Below, piece by piece: positions 43,173 to 53,929 of a stretch of 64,000 nucleotides of DNA. Source of the stretch: Vallitaleaceae bacterium (GTDB lineage: Bacteria > Bacillota > Clostridia > Lachnospirales > Vallitaleaceae). Numbering within the stretch: position 1 is the stretch's first letter; the number at the start of each line of letters is the position of its first letter. The stretch is from positions 1 through 64,000 of the forward strand of contig JANQFZ010000084.1 in assembly GCA_028277605.1 (NCBI GenBank), written 5' to 3'. The translations under genes and the position numbers were made by a program. The notes beneath the pieces were generated by a model. The model was not told where the DNA came from, made no database searches, and saw nothing but the letters and a program-made list of their open reading frames with translations.

Positions 43173-43194
43173 CTCACATTTTATTTAATTTCAT

Positions 43195-43218
43195 AAAAAA
43201 AGGTAGGTTTCCCTACCT
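43195..43218 (-). terminator. Terminator after cheY-like gene
   Basis: GGTAGG (43202-43207) and CCTACC (43212-43217), TTTC loop, followed on the minus strand by seven T. It ends the hrcA-dnaK-prmA-rsmE-cheY run and separates it from the desulfurase gene. Confidence 0.85.
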
Positions 43219-43585
43219 ATCCTTTATTTAATGCACTCTCAATTGCCTGTATGACTCTAGATTTTTGAAAGGGTTTTACAATAAAGTCCTTTGCGCCATT
43301 TTTAATGGCTTCAATGACCATAGGCTGTTGTCCCATTGCAGAACACATAATGACTTTGGACTCGGGACTTTCCTTAATGATATGTGGTAAAGCTGTAACA
43401 CCGTCCATCTCTGGCATAGTAATATCCAATGTTATAATATCTGGTTTATGTTCTTTTGCCCGCTCTATGGCTTCCTTACCATTACTTGCTTCTGCAATAA
43501 TATCATAATTCTCTTCTTGGAGCATTTTTTTTAAAACCGTTCTCATGAAAACAGCATCATCAACAATTAATACAGTTGCTGCCAT
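43217..43585 (-). CDS. Single-domain CheY-like response regulator
   Basis: A 122-residue receiver domain: acidic pair VDD (9-10), phospho-acceptor Asp54 in ITLDITMPEMDG, Thr/Ser in VIMCSAMGQ and Lys in FIVKPF. There is no output domain, as in CheY and Spo0F. AGAGGAGG precedes its ATG, which lies within the 3' end of rsmE (26-base overlap). No chemotaxis genes are near, so its kinase and target are unknown. Confidence 0.92.
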   Translation of the reverse strand: MAATVLIVDDAVFMRTVLKKMLQEENYDIIAEASNGKEAIERAKEHKPDIITLDITMPEMDGVTALPHIIKESPESKVIMCSAMGQQPMVIEAIKNGAKDFIVKPFQKSRVIQAIESALNKG

Positions 43586-44324
43586 TAGATTCCTCCTCTA
43601 ATTCAAACATAAGTATAGCTAATGTAGTCAAGCTTGCTGTCTCTGTTCTTAATATTCTATGACCTAGGGTTATGATTTTAGCCCCATGATGTGTCGCTTC
43701 TTGTACTTCGTTCTCAGTGAAACCACCTTCAGGACCTATCAATACACCTACAGATTGATGATTTAGGTCTCTTACTATGTCCTTGCTTTGTTTTATATTA
43801 TGAGCACATTCATAAGGAATAAGTAGAGTATCAATTGTACGAGCAAAGGTTAATGCTTCTTTGTAAGTCATCATGGGATGGACTTTAGGAATCATATCTC
43901 GATGAGACTGTTTGGCTGCTGATTCAGCTATTTTATTCCATCTTATGAGTTTTTTTTGAGATTTGCTCTGATTAAGCTTAACTACTGTCCTGTGAGTAAC
44001 AGCAGGTATAATCTCATAAACACCCAGTTCAACGGCTTTTTGAATAATCCATTCCATTTTTTCATATTTAGGAAGCCCCTGAATCAATGTAATCCTAGAC
44101 TTAAGCTCAGTGTTTGAAATCGTTTTTTCTTTGATTTTTAGTTGGATATCATTGGATTTGAATAAGTCTATTATACAATAATAGGTATGACCATGTCCAT
44201 CACTTATGAGAATTTCATCATTTTTTTTTAATCTCAAAACATTTTTTATATGATTAAAATCATTTCCCGTTATTGTAATAGTTTCTTTGTTAATATTCTC
44301 TAAGGGAACAAAAAATTTATACAT
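43560..44324 (-). CDS. rsmE: 16S rRNA m3U1498 methyltransferase RsmE
   Basis: SPOUT-family methyltransferase (254 residues): N-terminal PUA-like domain (HIKNVLRLKKNDEI) and a C-terminal knot with LIGPEGGFTENEV and LGHRILRTETA. It follows prmA by 4 bases, as in many bacteria, so both are made from one message. Confidence 0.95.
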   Translation of the reverse strand: MYKFFVPLENINKETITITGNDFNHIKNVLRLKKNDEILISDGHGHTYYCIIDLFKSNDIQLKIKEKTISNTELKSRITLIQGLPKYEKMEWIIQKAVELGVYEIIPAVTHRTVVKLNQSKSQKKLIRWNKIAESAAKQSHRDMIPKVHPMMTYKEALTFARTIDTLLIPYECAHNIKQSKDIVRDLNHQSVGVLIGPEGGFTENEVQEATHHGAKIITLGHRILRTETASLTTLAILMFELEEESNGSNCINC

Positions 44325-44328
44325 TGAC

Positions 44329-45273
44329 TCACACTTTCATAACTGCCGCTACAGCAGCCCATTCACCTTTTACTCTAACTTTAAGTATTTCAAAGTTATG
44401 TAATATTAAATGATTCTTTACCTCATCTAGCCTATTTAAGATAATACCCGAAGCTATATATAAACCTTTAGGTTTTAAATACCCTTTAATCTCTTGTGTT
44501 AAAGTCATAACAATATCTGCCATTATATTTGCCACTATAATTTGTGCTTTTATTGATACAACACTCAGTAGGTCACCATGACAAACACTGACTGTCTCTT
44601 GCACCTCATTCAAACAGCAATTGTCCTTAGCTATTTTAACTGCATGCTTATCTAAGTCAATACACGTAACTTGCTCTGCCCCTAATTTAGCTGCTGTAAT
44701 GCCCAATATGCCACTGCCGCAGCCAACATCGATAACACTATCCTTCTGCTTTATATATTGATGGATTAGACTAATACACATGGAAGTTGTTTCGTGTGTC
44801 CCTGAACCAAACGCCATGCCTGGGTCAATATCAATGACAATATCTTCTTCTTTTTTCTGTATTGTTTTTTCCCATGATGGCTTTATGATAATGTTATCAT
44901 CCACCCTGAAAGGCTTATAGTATTTTTTCCAATTATGTGCCCAATCTTCTTCTTTACTTAAACTTGTTTGCAAAAAACAAATCTTAAGCTTATCTTGTTT
45001 TTTTAATCGCTCTAATTCTTCCTTAACGATAGAAAGTTTCTCCTTAACATTTTCTTCCTGTGAGAAATAAAACTTAATCCCTATTTCTTCAGAATTGGAA
45101 TTAACTTCTAATGATTGATCAATATAATCAACAAATAGCTCTTTTTTATCTTGGCTTGTTAAGGTATTATCTATTATTTCTAAACCATGAATTCCAAAGT
45201 CATACAGCAAACAACACACATCATCAACTGCATCTGCATTCACGGTTAAAAGACATTCTGTCCACTGCACCAA
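44329..45273 (-). CDS. prmA: Ribosomal protein L11 methyltransferase PrmA
   Basis: SAM-dependent methyltransferase acting on L11 (314 residues). N-terminal L11-binding part about 1-100, then DPGMAFGSGTHETT, VIDVGCGSGILGI (SAM site) and IIVANIMADIV. It lies between dnaJ and rsmE, the common Firmicute order dnaJ-prmA-rsmE. Confidence 0.95.
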   Translation of the reverse strand: MVQWTECLLTVNADAVDDVCCLLYDFGIHGLEIIDNTLTSQDKKELFVDYIDQSLEVNSNSEEIGIKFYFSQEENVKEKLSIVKEELERLKKQDKLKICFLQTSLSKEEDWAHNWKKYYKPFRVDDNIIIKPSWEKTIQKKEEDIVIDIDPGMAFGSGTHETTSMCISLIHQYIKQKDSVIDVGCGSGILGITAAKLGAEQVTCIDLDKHAVKIAKDNCCLNEVQETVSVCHGDLLSVVSIKAQIIVANIMADIVMTLTQEIKGYLKPKGLYIASGIILNRLDEVKNHLILHNFEILKVRVKGEWAAVAAVMKV

Positions 45274-45285
45274 AGCACACTCCTT

Positions 45286-46419
45286 TTATTCAAAAGCATC
45301 TTTAACCTTGTCAAACCAGTTCTTTTTTTTGGTGCCTTCAACAATGTGTTCTCCACTAAGCTCTGCAAATTGTTTTAGAAGAGTTTTTTGCTCATCAGTG
45401 ACTTTTGTTGGGATTTGAACAACTACAGTCACATACTGATCGCCTCTAATTCTTGAATTTCTTAAATGAGGCACGCCTTTTCCTTTTAATCTAAACTTAG
45501 TATGTGTTTGTGTTCCTGATTTTAAATCGTATTTAACAGGACCATCTATGGTTGGCACTTCAACCTCTGCTCCTAATGTTGCTTGTGCAAAGCTTATCGG
45601 AAGCGTGTAATAAATATCATAGCCATCTCTTTGCAGATCTTTATGTGGACGAATATAGATGGTTAACAGTAAATCTCCTCTAGGTCCACCGTTAGCACCT
45701 GGTTCTCCTTTTCCTTTTAAACGGATACTCTGACCATTATCTATACCAGCTGGTATACTAACAGATATGGTTTTTCTAGTCTTAACATATCCAGTTCCAT
45801 GACAGTGGTCACATTTTTCCTTAATAATCTTACCAGTTCCACCACAAACATCACAGGTCTTAACACTGGTTACAGTTCCAAATAAAGTTTGTTGATTATA
45901 TCTCACTTGTCCTGTACCATGGCAATGTTTACAGGTCTCGGGCTGTGTGCCCTCCTTGGCTCCTGTACCATTACATTTACTACAGGTTTCTTGACTGGTT
46001 ATGGTTACTTCTTTTTCTGCGCCAAAGATACCTTCTTTAAAATCCAATGTTATAGATGCTCTTATATTGGCACCTTTTGCTGGTGCATTTGGTCGTCTCC
46101 TTGAGCCTCCTCCAAAGAAATCGCCAAAAATATCGCCAAAAATATCACCCATGTCGTTAAAGTCAAATCCACCAGCTCCACCTGCTGCATTATTAAATGC
46201 AGAATGACCAAACTGATCATATTGAGACTTTTTCTGAGGATTGCTTAAAACCTCATAGGCTTCAGTCGCTTCTTTAAACTTTTGCTCTGCATCCGTATCA
46301 CCTGGATTCATATCGGGATGATATTGTTTTGCAAGTCTTCGGTATGATTTCTTAATATCCGATTCTGAAGCTTCTCTAGACACACCTAAGACCTCGTAGT
46401 AATCTCTTTTATCCGCCAT
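45286..46419 (-). CDS. dnaJ: Chaperone DnaJ
   Basis: DnaK co-chaperone (377 residues). J domain (1-70) with the HPD triad in [10 protein letters not shown]; a Gly/Phe-rich part; four zinc CxxCxGxG repeats ([32 protein letters not shown]) at about 145-215; and the C-terminal substrate domain. Last heat-shock gene in hrcA-grpE-dnaK-dnaJ, separated from dnaK by 269 bases holding two hairpins. Confidence 0.98.
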   Translation of the reverse strand: MADKRDYYEVLGVSREASESDIKKSYRRLAKQYHPDMNPGDTDAEQKFKEATEAYEVLSNPQKKSQYDQFGHSAFNNAAGGAGGFDFNDMGDIFGDIFGDFFGGGSRRRPNAPAKGANIRASITLDFKEGIFGAEKEVTITSQETCSKCNGTGAKEGTQPETCKHCHGTGQVRYNQQTLFGTVTSVKTCDVCGGTGKIIKEKCDHCHGTGYVKTRKTISVSIPAGIDNGQSIRLKGKGEPGANGGPRGDLLLTIYIRPHKDLQRDGYDIYYTLPISFAQATLGAEVEVPTIDGPVKYDLKSGTQTHTKFRLKGKGVPHLRNSRIRGDQYVTVVVQIPTKVTDEQKTLLKQFAELSGEHIVEGTKKKNWFDKVKDAFE

Positions 46420-46555
46420 CTCTTTTCACCTACCCATAATAATTGATATATATATCTAAACATTTCTTTTTTCATTTAGTTACACCATCTAAATTAGAAC
46501 AAAGATGTAATACTAACTTATAGTAATGCATCAACCGTAGAGTTGTTTCGGTTGT

Positions 46556-46614
46556 GTTTACTTTTTACAAATAACAGTTTTGTTCATGCAAATTGTTATT
46601 TATAAAAGGTAAAC
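46556..46614. repeat. Imperfect inverted repeat between dnaK and dnaJ
   Basis: Two 21-base arms (46556-46576 and 46594-46614, beginning GTTTACTTTTTACAAATAAC) match at 19 of 21 positions with a 17-base loop. Mismatches would be G-U pairs on one strand, so an RNA hairpin is possible. Confidence 0.7.
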
Positions 46615-46630
46615 AGTCACAGTCATAGGA

Positions 46631-46663
46631 TTAAGCCAAAGACGTACTAAGTCTTTGGCTTAA
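46631..46663. repeat. 13-bp hairpin after dnaK
   Basis: A perfect stem TTAAGCCAAAGAC (46631-46643) and its complement (46651-46663). No T-run follows on the minus strand, so it may stabilise the dnaK 3' end or attenuate dnaJ, instead of fully terminating. Confidence 0.65.
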
Positions 46664-46688
46664 TAATTATCCTATACCTTTACCTATT

Positions 46689-48551
46689 TTACACTTCTTT
46701 AAAGTCTGCGTCAACAACATCATCTTCCCCATTATTTGGTGAAGCAGTTGGATCTGGTCCAGGAGCACCTTGCTCTGGTCCAGCTGCCTGTGCCTGTTGA
46801 TACAGTTTAGTGGAAATTTCTTGGAATATTGTCATAAATGCTTCTTTTGCAGCTTTAATTTCTTCTGCATCTGCATCCGTCATATTTTCTAAGGTTGTTT
46901 TTCCTAAGATATCCTTTAATTTCTTAGACTCTGACTCAAGCTTTTCTTTATCTCCAGCATCCATCTTATCGCCTAAATCTTTAACTGTTTTTTCTGCTTG
47001 GAAGACTAGAGAATCAGCTTCATTTCTAACATCTATGGATTCTTTTCTCTTCTTATCCTGTTCTTCAAATGCTTTTGCATCATCAACCGCTTTGTTAATT
47101 TCATCATCGTTAAGATTGGTGCTGGCTGTAATCGTAATGTCTTGTGATTTTCCTGTGCCTAAGTCCTTAGCCGTAACGGTTACGATACCATTAGCATCAA
47201 TAGCAAATGTTACTTCGATTTGAGGAATACCTCTTGGTGCTGGTGGAATTCCATCTAATCTAAAACGACCTAGTGTTTTATTATCTTTGGTAAACTGTCG
47301 CTCACCTTGAACGATATGGATATCTACAGCGGTTTGATTGTTTTCTGCTGTTGAGAATACTTGACTCTTATTGGATGGAATTGTAGTGTTTCTATCGATT
47401 AACTTAGTTGCAACACCACCAAGGGTTTCAATACCAAGAGATAATGGTGTAACATCAAGAAGTAAAATATCGCCCGCTCCAGCTTCACCAGATAATTTAC
47501 CACCTTGGATAGATGCTCCTACAGCAACACATTCATCAGGGTTAATACCTTTGAATGGATCCTTATTGGTTAGCTTTTTAACTGCTTCCTGTACAGCAGG
47601 AATTCTTGTAGAACCACCAACTAATAATACTTTATCTAATTCAGATGGAGAAAGTCCAGCATCCTTTAACGCATTGTTAACAGGCTGCATCGTTTTTTCA
47701 ACTAAATCTGCTGTTAATTCATCGAATTTGGCTCTTGTTACAGTTACATCTAAATGCTTAGGTCCCTCTTGAGTAGCTGTTATAAAAGGTAGATTGATGT
47801 TGGATGTTGTTGCTGTGGATAATTCTTTCTTAGCTTTTTCAGCAGCTTCCTTCAATCTCTGCATAGCCATTTTATCAGCAGATAAATCGATACCTTCTGT
47901 TCTTTTGAATTCACTAATTAAGTAATTCATCACACGCTCATCAAAGTCATCGCCACCAAGCTTATTATTTCCACTGGTTGCTAACACTTCAATAACGCCT
48001 TCACCAATTTCTATAAGTGATACGTCAAACGTTCCGCCGCCTAAGTCATAAACCATTATTTTTTGCTCTTTCTCATTATCTAATCCATAAGCTAGTGCAG
48101 CGGCAGTTGGCTCATTGATAATTCTCTTAACATCTAATCCTGCAATTTTACCAGCATCTTTGGTTGCTTGTCTTTGACTATCTGTGAAATAAGCTGGTAC
48201 AGTAATAACTGCTTCTGTTACCTTTTCACCTAAATAACTCTCAGCATCTGTTTTTAATTTTTGTAGAGTCATAGCAGAGATTTCCTGTGGTGAGTATTTC
48301 TTACTATCTATACCTACTCTATAATCCGTTCCCATATTTCTTTTTATGGATGTAATGGTTTTATCTGGATTTGTGATAGATTGTCTTTTTGCTGGTTCAC
48401 CAACAAGTCTTTCGCCAGCCTTTGTAAAAGCTACAACTGATGGTGTTGTTCTTGCCCCCTCTGAATTTGGGATAACAACTGGCTTACCACCTTCCATTAC
48501 TGCAACACATGAATTTGTTGTACCTAAGTCTATTCCTATTATTTTACCCAT
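46689..48551 (-). CDS. dnaK: Chaperone DnaK (Hsp70)
   Basis: ATP-driven protein-folding chaperone (620 residues). Signatures: [40 protein letters not shown], linker [14 protein letters not shown], then substrate-binding and lid domains ending in acidic VVDADFKEV. It lies between grpE and dnaJ and is controlled through HrcA/CIRCE. Confidence 0.99.
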   Translation of the reverse strand: MGKIIGIDLGTTNSCVAVMEGGKPVVIPNSEGARTTPSVVAFTKAGERLVGEPAKRQSITNPDKTITSIKRNMGTDYRVGIDSKKYSPQEISAMTLQKLKTDAESYLGEKVTEAVITVPAYFTDSQRQATKDAGKIAGLDVKRIINEPTAAALAYGLDNEKEQKIMVYDLGGGTFDVSLIEIGEGVIEVLATSGNNKLGGDDFDERVMNYLISEFKRTEGIDLSADKMAMQRLKEAAEKAKKELSTATTSNINLPFITATQEGPKHLDVTVTRAKFDELTADLVEKTMQPVNNALKDAGLSPSELDKVLLVGGSTRIPAVQEAVKKLTNKDPFKGINPDECVAVGASIQGGKLSGEAGAGDILLLDVTPLSLGIETLGGVATKLIDRNTTIPSNKSQVFSTAENNQTAVDIHIVQGERQFTKDNKTLGRFRLDGIPPAPRGIPQIEVTFAIDANGIVTVTAKDLGTGKSQDITITASTNLNDDEINKAVDDAKAFEEQDKKRKESIDVRNEADSLVFQAEKTVKDLGDKMDAGDKEKLESESKKLKDILGKTTLENMTDADAEEIKAAKEAFMTIFQEISTKLYQQAQAAGPEQGAPGPDPTASPNNGEDDVVDADFKEV

Positions 48552-48587
48552 TTTTTTCCTCCTTCATTGATACTAGTACTTTGAAAG

Positions 48588-49193
48588 CTAGTTAACAACC
48601 TTCACCATACTATGTCTTATCACACTTTCATTGTAGATATAGCCTTTTTGAAAGACTTCTGCAACCATATTATCATCTAAATCCTTGTCTTCAGCATGTG
48701 TGACCGCATGATGATAGTTTGGATTAAATTCAACTCCAAGTGCCTCAATTTCTTCTACACCTATATCTAGAAGAACTTCCTTTAATTGCTTATAAATCAT
48801 TTCAACGCCTTGAGCAAATCCAGAGGATTTATCATCTTCGGGACAATTCTCTAATGCACGCTCAAAATTATCAATGACAGGAAGCATCTTCTCAATCGCC
48901 TCTTTAACACCATTTTCAAACATTGCTGCTTTTTCTTTGATAGTTCTTTTTCTGTAATTATCAAATTCTGCCATGGTGTGCTGTAATCGATTGATATAGT
49001 CTTTTAATTCTTTATCCTTGTTGCTTAATTGTATTGCACTATCGTCTTCAGAATTGTCTTCAATATCATCTACATTTTTAACATCTTCCTCAGAAGGCTT
49101 TTCCTCTGTGGTATCGGAAGTTATTTCTTCTCCCACTTCATCCTTTGTATCTTCTAACTCTTCCTCCATGAATATCTCTTTCTCTTCAGCCAC
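48588..49193 (-). CDS. grpE: Nucleotide exchange factor GrpE
   Basis: Releases ADP from DnaK (201 residues). Long acidic N-terminus (about 1-60), a coiled-coil helix (about 60-110, DYINRLQHTMAEFDNYRKRT), and the C-terminal beta domain (GVEEIEALGVEFNPNYHHAV). Second gene of the heat-shock operon, 16 bases after hrcA. Confidence 0.97.
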   Translation of the reverse strand: MAEEKEIFMEEELEDTKDEVGEEITSDTTEEKPSEEDVKNVDDIEDNSEDDSAIQLSNKDKELKDYINRLQHTMAEFDNYRKRTIKEKAAMFENGVKEAIEKMLPVIDNFERALENCPEDDKSSGFAQGVEMIYKQLKEVLLDIGVEEIEALGVEFNPNYHHAVTHAEDKDLDDNMVAEVFQKGYIYNESVIRHSMVKVVN

Positions 49194-49208
49194 TTACTTG
49201 TCACCTTC

Positions 49209-50249
49209 CTATCCATTTGGCTTATTAATGATTTTATCCATATGATCAATGATATATTTGAGAGAGGATACAGCTTTAGCATAATCCATTCTCTTAGGAC
49301 CAATGACGCCGATAATACCAATGTTTTCGCCGTCAATCTTATAATTTGCTGTAATAAGACTGCAATCCTTTAAATCCTTGATAATATTTTCATCACCAAT
49401 CATAATTCTGACACCTTGGTTATCTGTGGTTATAAGCTCGTCAATCACACCTTTAATGATTTCCTTATGTTCCAGTGTATGAATAAGGTTACTTGCTTTA
49501 GATACATCATTAAACTCAGGAAACTTAAGTATATTGGTTGTTCCTGATGTAAAGACATCGGTATTATTCACAGATCTTATGGTGTCGAAAACAGCGTCTA
49601 AGATTTTATTAATAATATCCGCATTTGAACCAGCGTAGGCCTTGAGCTGTTGTATCAAAGGCAGATTTATTTCCTCAATAGTCAAGCCGTACAGTTGGTT
49701 ATTTAATATAAAGGAATAGTTATTAAGAACGCTTTGATCAATTGGATCGTTAATATCAATAATATAGTTTTTAATAATATTCCCATCAGTAACAATAACC
49801 GCTAACAGCTTATAGGCATCTATACTAATCAATTGAATGTTTTTGAGCTTAGTTCTCTGAAATTGTGGTGAAGATACTATTGAGGCATAGTTGGTATTAT
49901 CAGCAAGCATCTTAGCGATATCCTTTAATATCAGCTCAATTCGGTCGACTCTTTCTATTAGATGCTCCATATAGGCAATATACTTGGTTATATCACATGG
50001 AATAGCATCCATCATTTTATCTACATACAATCGATAGCCTTTATCTGAAGGTATTCTACCCGCTGAAGTATGCGGCTGAAGAATAAATCCTAAATCCTCT
50101 AAATCAGACATCTCATTTCTTATCGTTGCTGGGCTGATACCCAAGTCATAATACTTAGAAATCGTTCTCGAACCAACAGGTTCACCAGTCTCAAGGTAAT
50201 TAGAAATAATCGCTCGCAGAATTTTTATCTTTCTTTCATTCAAGTTCAT
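49209..50249 (-). CDS. hrcA: Heat-inducible transcription repressor HrcA
   Basis: Represses heat-shock genes by binding CIRCE. From the start at 50249 (AAGGTGG upstream) it has 346 residues: a winged helix (NERKIKILRAIISNYLETGE, PVGSRTISK, SPATIRNEMSDLE) and a GAF-like domain to the C-terminus. The perfect CIRCE just upstream shows that the operon hrcA-grpE-dnaK-dnaJ is auto-repressed. Confidence 0.97.
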   Translation of the reverse strand: MNLNERKIKILRAIISNYLETGEPVGSRTISKYYDLGISPATIRNEMSDLEDLGFILQPHTSAGRIPSDKGYRLYVDKMMDAIPCDITKYIAYMEHLIERVDRIELILKDIAKMLADNTNYASIVSSPQFQRTKLKNIQLISIDAYKLLAVIVTDGNIIKNYIIDINDPIDQSVLNNYSFILNNQLYGLTIEEINLPLIQQLKAYAGSNADIINKILDAVFDTIRSVNNTDVFTSGTTNILKFPEFNDVSKASNLIHTLEHKEIIKGVIDELITTDNQGVRIMIGDENIIKDLKDCSLITANYKIDGENIGIIGVIGPKRMDYAKAVSSLKYIIDHMDKIINKPNG

Positions 50250-50272
50250 AGTATCACCACCTTTTAGTTTTG

Positions 50273-50299
50273 TTAGCACTCGTTATCAATGAGTGCTAA
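50273..50299. promoter_or_regulatory. CIRCE operator
   Basis: TTAGCACTC (50273-50281), nine bases, GAGTGCTAA (50291-50299): an exact match to the CIRCE consensus. It lies between the promoter and the hrcA start, so HrcA binding would block transcription. Confidence 0.97.
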
Positions 50300-50310
50300 T
50301 TCATGACTTA

Positions 50311-50339
50311 AAAATATCACTTACTTTACCATTTGTCAA
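50311..50339 (-). promoter_or_regulatory. Promoter of heat-shock operon
   Basis: Minus-strand TTGACA (50334-50339), 17 bases, TATTTT (50311-50316), directly upstream of CIRCE. Confidence 0.8.
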
Positions 50340-50474
50340 GTGAAATTTAACATTTTTTGTTTTTTAACCTTTACAATAAAACACCATATTTGAAAAAAAT
50401 CCTTTAAAAATCAGGTAGGACAGCATTTCTTCTATACCTATTTCAATTGATTAAGGTTTAATGAGAATTAATGC

Positions 50475-51611
50475 TTAATCAAGAATAAACTCTTTTAAAA
50501 CATAATTACTAACATCTATCCCTCTCTTAGTTAGTTTTATTCTATCTTGGCAGCATGTCATTAGACCTTTTTCTACGAGCTGGCTTACTGTAGTATCATA
50601 AAAGGATTTGATTGAAACATTAAATTTTTTATAAAATGCCTCCCCACTAACTCCTTCCATCATACGTAATCCTAAGAACATATACTCTTCAACACTAGAT
50701 TTTAATGTTACAGGTTCTTCATCCTGCTGAATGAGGTTGAATTGCCCCTCTGCCTGTATATAGTCTTTTAAACGCGTGGTATTATGATACCGACTTCCAT
50801 TAAATAAGGACGCCGCACCTAATCCAACACCAATATAAGGTTCCACCTGCCAGTAAACGGTATTATGATACGAAGAAAAATCCTGCTTAGCATAATTAGA
50901 TATTTCATAATGCCTATATCCTGAAGAATCTAACAGATTATGGGTCGTCCAGTACATCTCTCTTTCTAAATCCTCACTAGGTAACACTAGCTGATTTTTC
51001 TTTGCCATGGTAAAGAAAGGAGTCTCTTTCTCAATTTTCAAACCATAAGTAGAAATATGCTCCGGCTGTAGACTCACAACAGTAGCCAGCGTATCTCTCC
51101 ATACCTCAAGCGATTGTCCTGATAACCCAAACATTAGATCAATATTAATATTATCAAAACCGTTTTTTCTCGCCAAGTCATAACTGGATAAAAACTCTTC
51201 ATAGGTATGAATTCTACCTAATTGCTTCAATAGAGAATTATCCGTAGACTGTAATCCAAAGCTTATTCTATTAATACCCACTTGTCGATAAGCTTCCAAC
51301 TTCACTTGATCAAGCGTACCAGGATTACATTCAATCGTTATTTCCGTCTCCTCCATCAACTGAAAAGACTTAATCACATCAAAAAGCTCAACCATATGAC
51401 GCGCAGATAAAATAGACGGTGTTCCACCGCCTATAAAAATACTTTTGACATAATAGGATTCTATCCGTGAACTATATTGCCTTAATTCACTCTTTAATGC
51501 TTCCATATAAGGTTCTATAAAATGCTCTCGATGCTCAAAAGAAAGAAAATTACAATACAAGCACTTACGAGGACAAAAAGGAATATGAATATAAACACTC
51601 AAAGCCTTCAT
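50475..51611 (-). CDS. hemW: Radical-SAM heme chaperone HemW
   Basis: A 378-residue radical-SAM protein. The CxxxCxxC cluster is in CPRKCLYC, followed by GGGTPSIL, ECNPGTLD, RISFGLQS and the C-terminal HemW domain (VEEYMFLGLRMMEGV). It resembles coproporphyrinogen III oxidase HemN but is short and belongs to the heme-trafficking HemW group, commonly encoded between lepA and hrcA in Firmicutes. Confidence 0.92.
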   Translation of the reverse strand: MKALSVYIHIPFCPRKCLYCNFLSFEHREHFIEPYMEALKSELRQYSSRIESYYVKSIFIGGGTPSILSARHMVELFDVIKSFQLMEETEITIECNPGTLDQVKLEAYRQVGINRISFGLQSTDNSLLKQLGRIHTYEEFLSSYDLARKNGFDNINIDLMFGLSGQSLEVWRDTLATVVSLQPEHISTYGLKIEKETPFFTMAKKNQLVLPSEDLEREMYWTTHNLLDSSGYRHYEISNYAKQDFSSYHNTVYWQVEPYIGVGLGAASLFNGSRYHNTTRLKDYIQAEGQFNLIQQDEEPVTLKSSVEEYMFLGLRMMEGVSGEAFYKKFNVSIKSFYDTTVSQLVEKGLMTCCQDRIKLTKRGIDVSNYVLKEFILD

Positions 51612-52031
51612 CCCATCCGTCCTTTCCCATATTTTGCTATACTTTTAACTACTACTATCCATCATTCTAGTAAAGTGTTCCCACATCTAATTCAAACATT
51701 TTTGAATTACTATATACTACGAAGATTTAAGCCCTATTGATTAATTTACTAGTACAAAAGCTCAATTAGGTAACGAAAAATTTAGCACCCATGTTGTACG
51801 CACAGAAAGGGTGACTAGTATTAGCTACACAGCGAAACAGGAGTGGAGCGTAACCCCTTGCTAAACACGGACGTTTAGGGGGTTATGGAGCTAATACTAG
51901 TCACCCTTGACCGTTAACCAACAGCTAAAATTTTGACCGTCAACCATCACCTATAGACAATCGTCACATAACAGCAATTATAAGGCTTATCTTATCTACT
52001 AATATATTTCGATAAGAGGCTGTTAATATTT
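51612..52031. other. Gene-free stretch with long hairpin
   Basis: No gene visible. It contains the composite hairpin at 51807-51908, followed by two near-identical TTGACCGT(T/C)AACCA units (51907-51920 and 51934-51947). Confidence 0.6.
51807..51908. repeat. Composite palindrome, 102 bases
   Basis: Outer arms of 20 perfectly complementary bases (51807-51826 and 51889-51908, starting AAGGGTGACTAGTATTAGCT). Inside, TAACCCC (51851-51857) pairs with GGGGTTA (51879-51885), and CTAAAC (51861-51866) with GTTTAG (51873-51878). A 24-base one-sided loop remains. It could be a structured RNA or a small palindromic mobile repeat. Confidence 0.85.
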
Positions 52032-53843
52032 TTACTCATCCAATTTCAAAACACTCATAAAAGCCTTCTGAGGAACCTCTACACTCCCCACCTGACGCAT
52101 CCTCTTCTTACCTTCCTTCTGTTTTTCAAGCAGCTTTCTCTTACGCGAAATGTCACCACCATAGCATTTTGCAAGAACATCTTTCCTCAATGCTTTTATA
52201 GTTTCACGAGCAATAATTTTATTACCAACGGCAGCTTGAATAGGAACCTCAAATAAATGCCTTGGTATTTCTAGCTTGAGCTTTTCAGCTATTTTTCTTC
52301 CTCTATCATAAGCCTTATCCGTATGAACAATAAAGGATAGTGCATCCACTACCTCTTTATTAATAAGAATATCCAGCTTAACTAATTCGGATTCTTTGTA
52401 GCCAAGTAATTCATAATCAAAAGAAGCATACCCTCTGGTTCGTGATTTAAGTGCATCAAAAAAATCATATATAATTTCATTAAGAGGTAGTTCATATTTC
52501 AGAAGTGCCCTTGTTTCTTCAATATAATCCATTCCTAAGTACACACCGCGTCTTTCTTGACACAACTCCATGATAGCCCCAATATAATCTGTAGGAACCA
52601 TTATTTCAGCCTTAACTATAGGCTCTTCAATTTTTCTGATTTCCGATGGATCTGGTAAATCGGTAGGATTCGCTAAATCAATAACCTCGTCATTTGTCTT
52701 ATAAACCTTATAAATAACACTTGGAGCAGTTGTCACTAAATCAAGATTGTATTCACGTTCTAATCGCTCTTGAATAATTTCCATATGGAGCAGTCCTAAA
52801 AAACCACATCTAAATCCAAAGCCTAATGCTACAGATGTTTCTGGTTCAAACTGTAAAGATGCATCATTCAGCTGAAGCTTATCCAGTGCATCCCTTAAAT
52901 CTTGATACTTTGAACCATCCGCAGGATATAAACCACAGTATACCATTGGATTGACTCTTTTGTACCCAGGTAGAGGCTGAGTCGCTGGATGCTCAGCATC
53001 CGTAATAGTATCCCCAACGCTTGTATCTTTAACATTTTTAATACTTGCTGTAATATAGCCAACAGAACCTGCATGTAAGCAATCAGTAGAAACAAAATTA
53101 CCTGCACCAAAGTAACCAACCTCGACGACTTCAAAGGTTTTATTGGTTGCCATCATTTTTATTTTCATACCCTTTTTAACCATACCTTCTTTAATCCTGC
53201 AAAAAACGATGACACCTCGATAGGGGTCATACAAAGAATCAAAAACAAGCGCCTTTAATGGTGCCTCTAAATCTCCAGGCGGCGCAGGGATATCCTCTAT
53301 AATCTTCTCCAATACCTGATCAATATTCAGACCATCCTTTGCAGAAATCAAAGGTGCTCCCTCTGCTTCTAAACCGATTACATCTTCTATTTCAGTTTTC
53401 ACTCTATCTGGATCTGCACTTGGCAGATCGATTTTATTAATCACAGGTATAATTTCCAAATCGTGATCCAAAGCTAAATACACATTAGCTAATGTTTGTG
53501 CTTCGATACCCTGAGCAGCATCCACAACCAATACTGCTCCTTCACAAGCAGCAAGACTTCTAGAAACCTCATAGTTGAAATCAACATGTCCAGGTGTATC
53601 AATTAGATTTAGAATATATTCCTGTCCATTTAACGCCTTATAAACCAACCTCACACACTGCGCTTTAATCGTAATGCCTCTCTCGCGCTCTAGATCCATA
53701 TTATCAAGCACTTGTTCCTGCATTTCTCTCTCTGTTAATAAACCTGTATGCTGAATGATTCTATCAGCAAGTGTCGATTTACCATGATCAATATGTGCAA
53801 TGATACAGAAATTACGAATATTCTGTTGTTGATGATTAGACAT
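52032..53843 (-). CDS. lepA: Elongation factor 4 (LepA)
   Basis: Ribosomal back-translocase GTPase, about 603 residues. G motifs: [20 protein letters not shown] and [10 protein letters not shown]. Domains II, III and V follow, and the LepA-specific C-terminus with [21 protein letters not shown] (in parts). I choose the ATG at 53843 because GGAGG lies 11 bases upstream; the ATG at 53852 is only about 3 bases from it. Confidence 0.97.
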   Translation of the reverse strand: MSNHQQQNIRNFCIIAHIDHGKSTLADRIIQHTGLLTEREMQEQVLDNMDLERERGITIKAQCVRLVYKALNGQEYILNLIDTPGHVDFNYEVSRSLAACEGAVLVVDAAQGIEAQTLANVYLALDHDLEIIPVINKIDLPSADPDRVKTEIEDVIGLEAEGAPLISAKDGLNIDQVLEKIIEDIPAPPGDLEAPLKALVFDSLYDPYRGVIVFCRIKEGMVKKGMKIKMMATNKTFEVVEVGYFGAGNFVSTDCLHAGSVGYITASIKNVKDTSVGDTITDAEHPATQPLPGYKRVNPMVYCGLYPADGSKYQDLRDALDKLQLNDASLQFEPETSVALGFGFRCGFLGLLHMEIIQERLEREYNLDLVTTAPSVIYKVYKTNDEVIDLANPTDLPDPSEIRKIEEPIVKAEIMVPTDYIGAIMELCQERRGVYLGMDYIEETRALLKYELPLNEIIYDFFDALKSRTRGYASFDYELLGYKESELVKLDILINKEVVDALSFIVHTDKAYDRGRKIAEKLKLEIPRHLFEVPIQAAVGNKIIARETIKALRKDVLAKCYGGDISRKRKLLEKQKEGKKRMRQVGSVEVPQKAFMSVLKLDE

Positions 53844-53929
53844 AGCTATCATTGCCTCCTTACGCTTATAGTCTTGCCTATTATAGCATATCTATTAGAA
53901 CTCAATCAATAATAGTTTTCCACCACAAA

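Noticed and set aside
46689-48551. Long plus-strand frames opposite dnaK
   Set aside because: These are antisense shadows of a strongly codon-biased gene. Their Ser/Ala-rich products match nothing.
51807-51908. Retron-type ncRNA
   Set aside because: Nested inverted repeats are suggestive, but there is no reverse transcriptase gene nearby and no typical branching-G context that I can identify.
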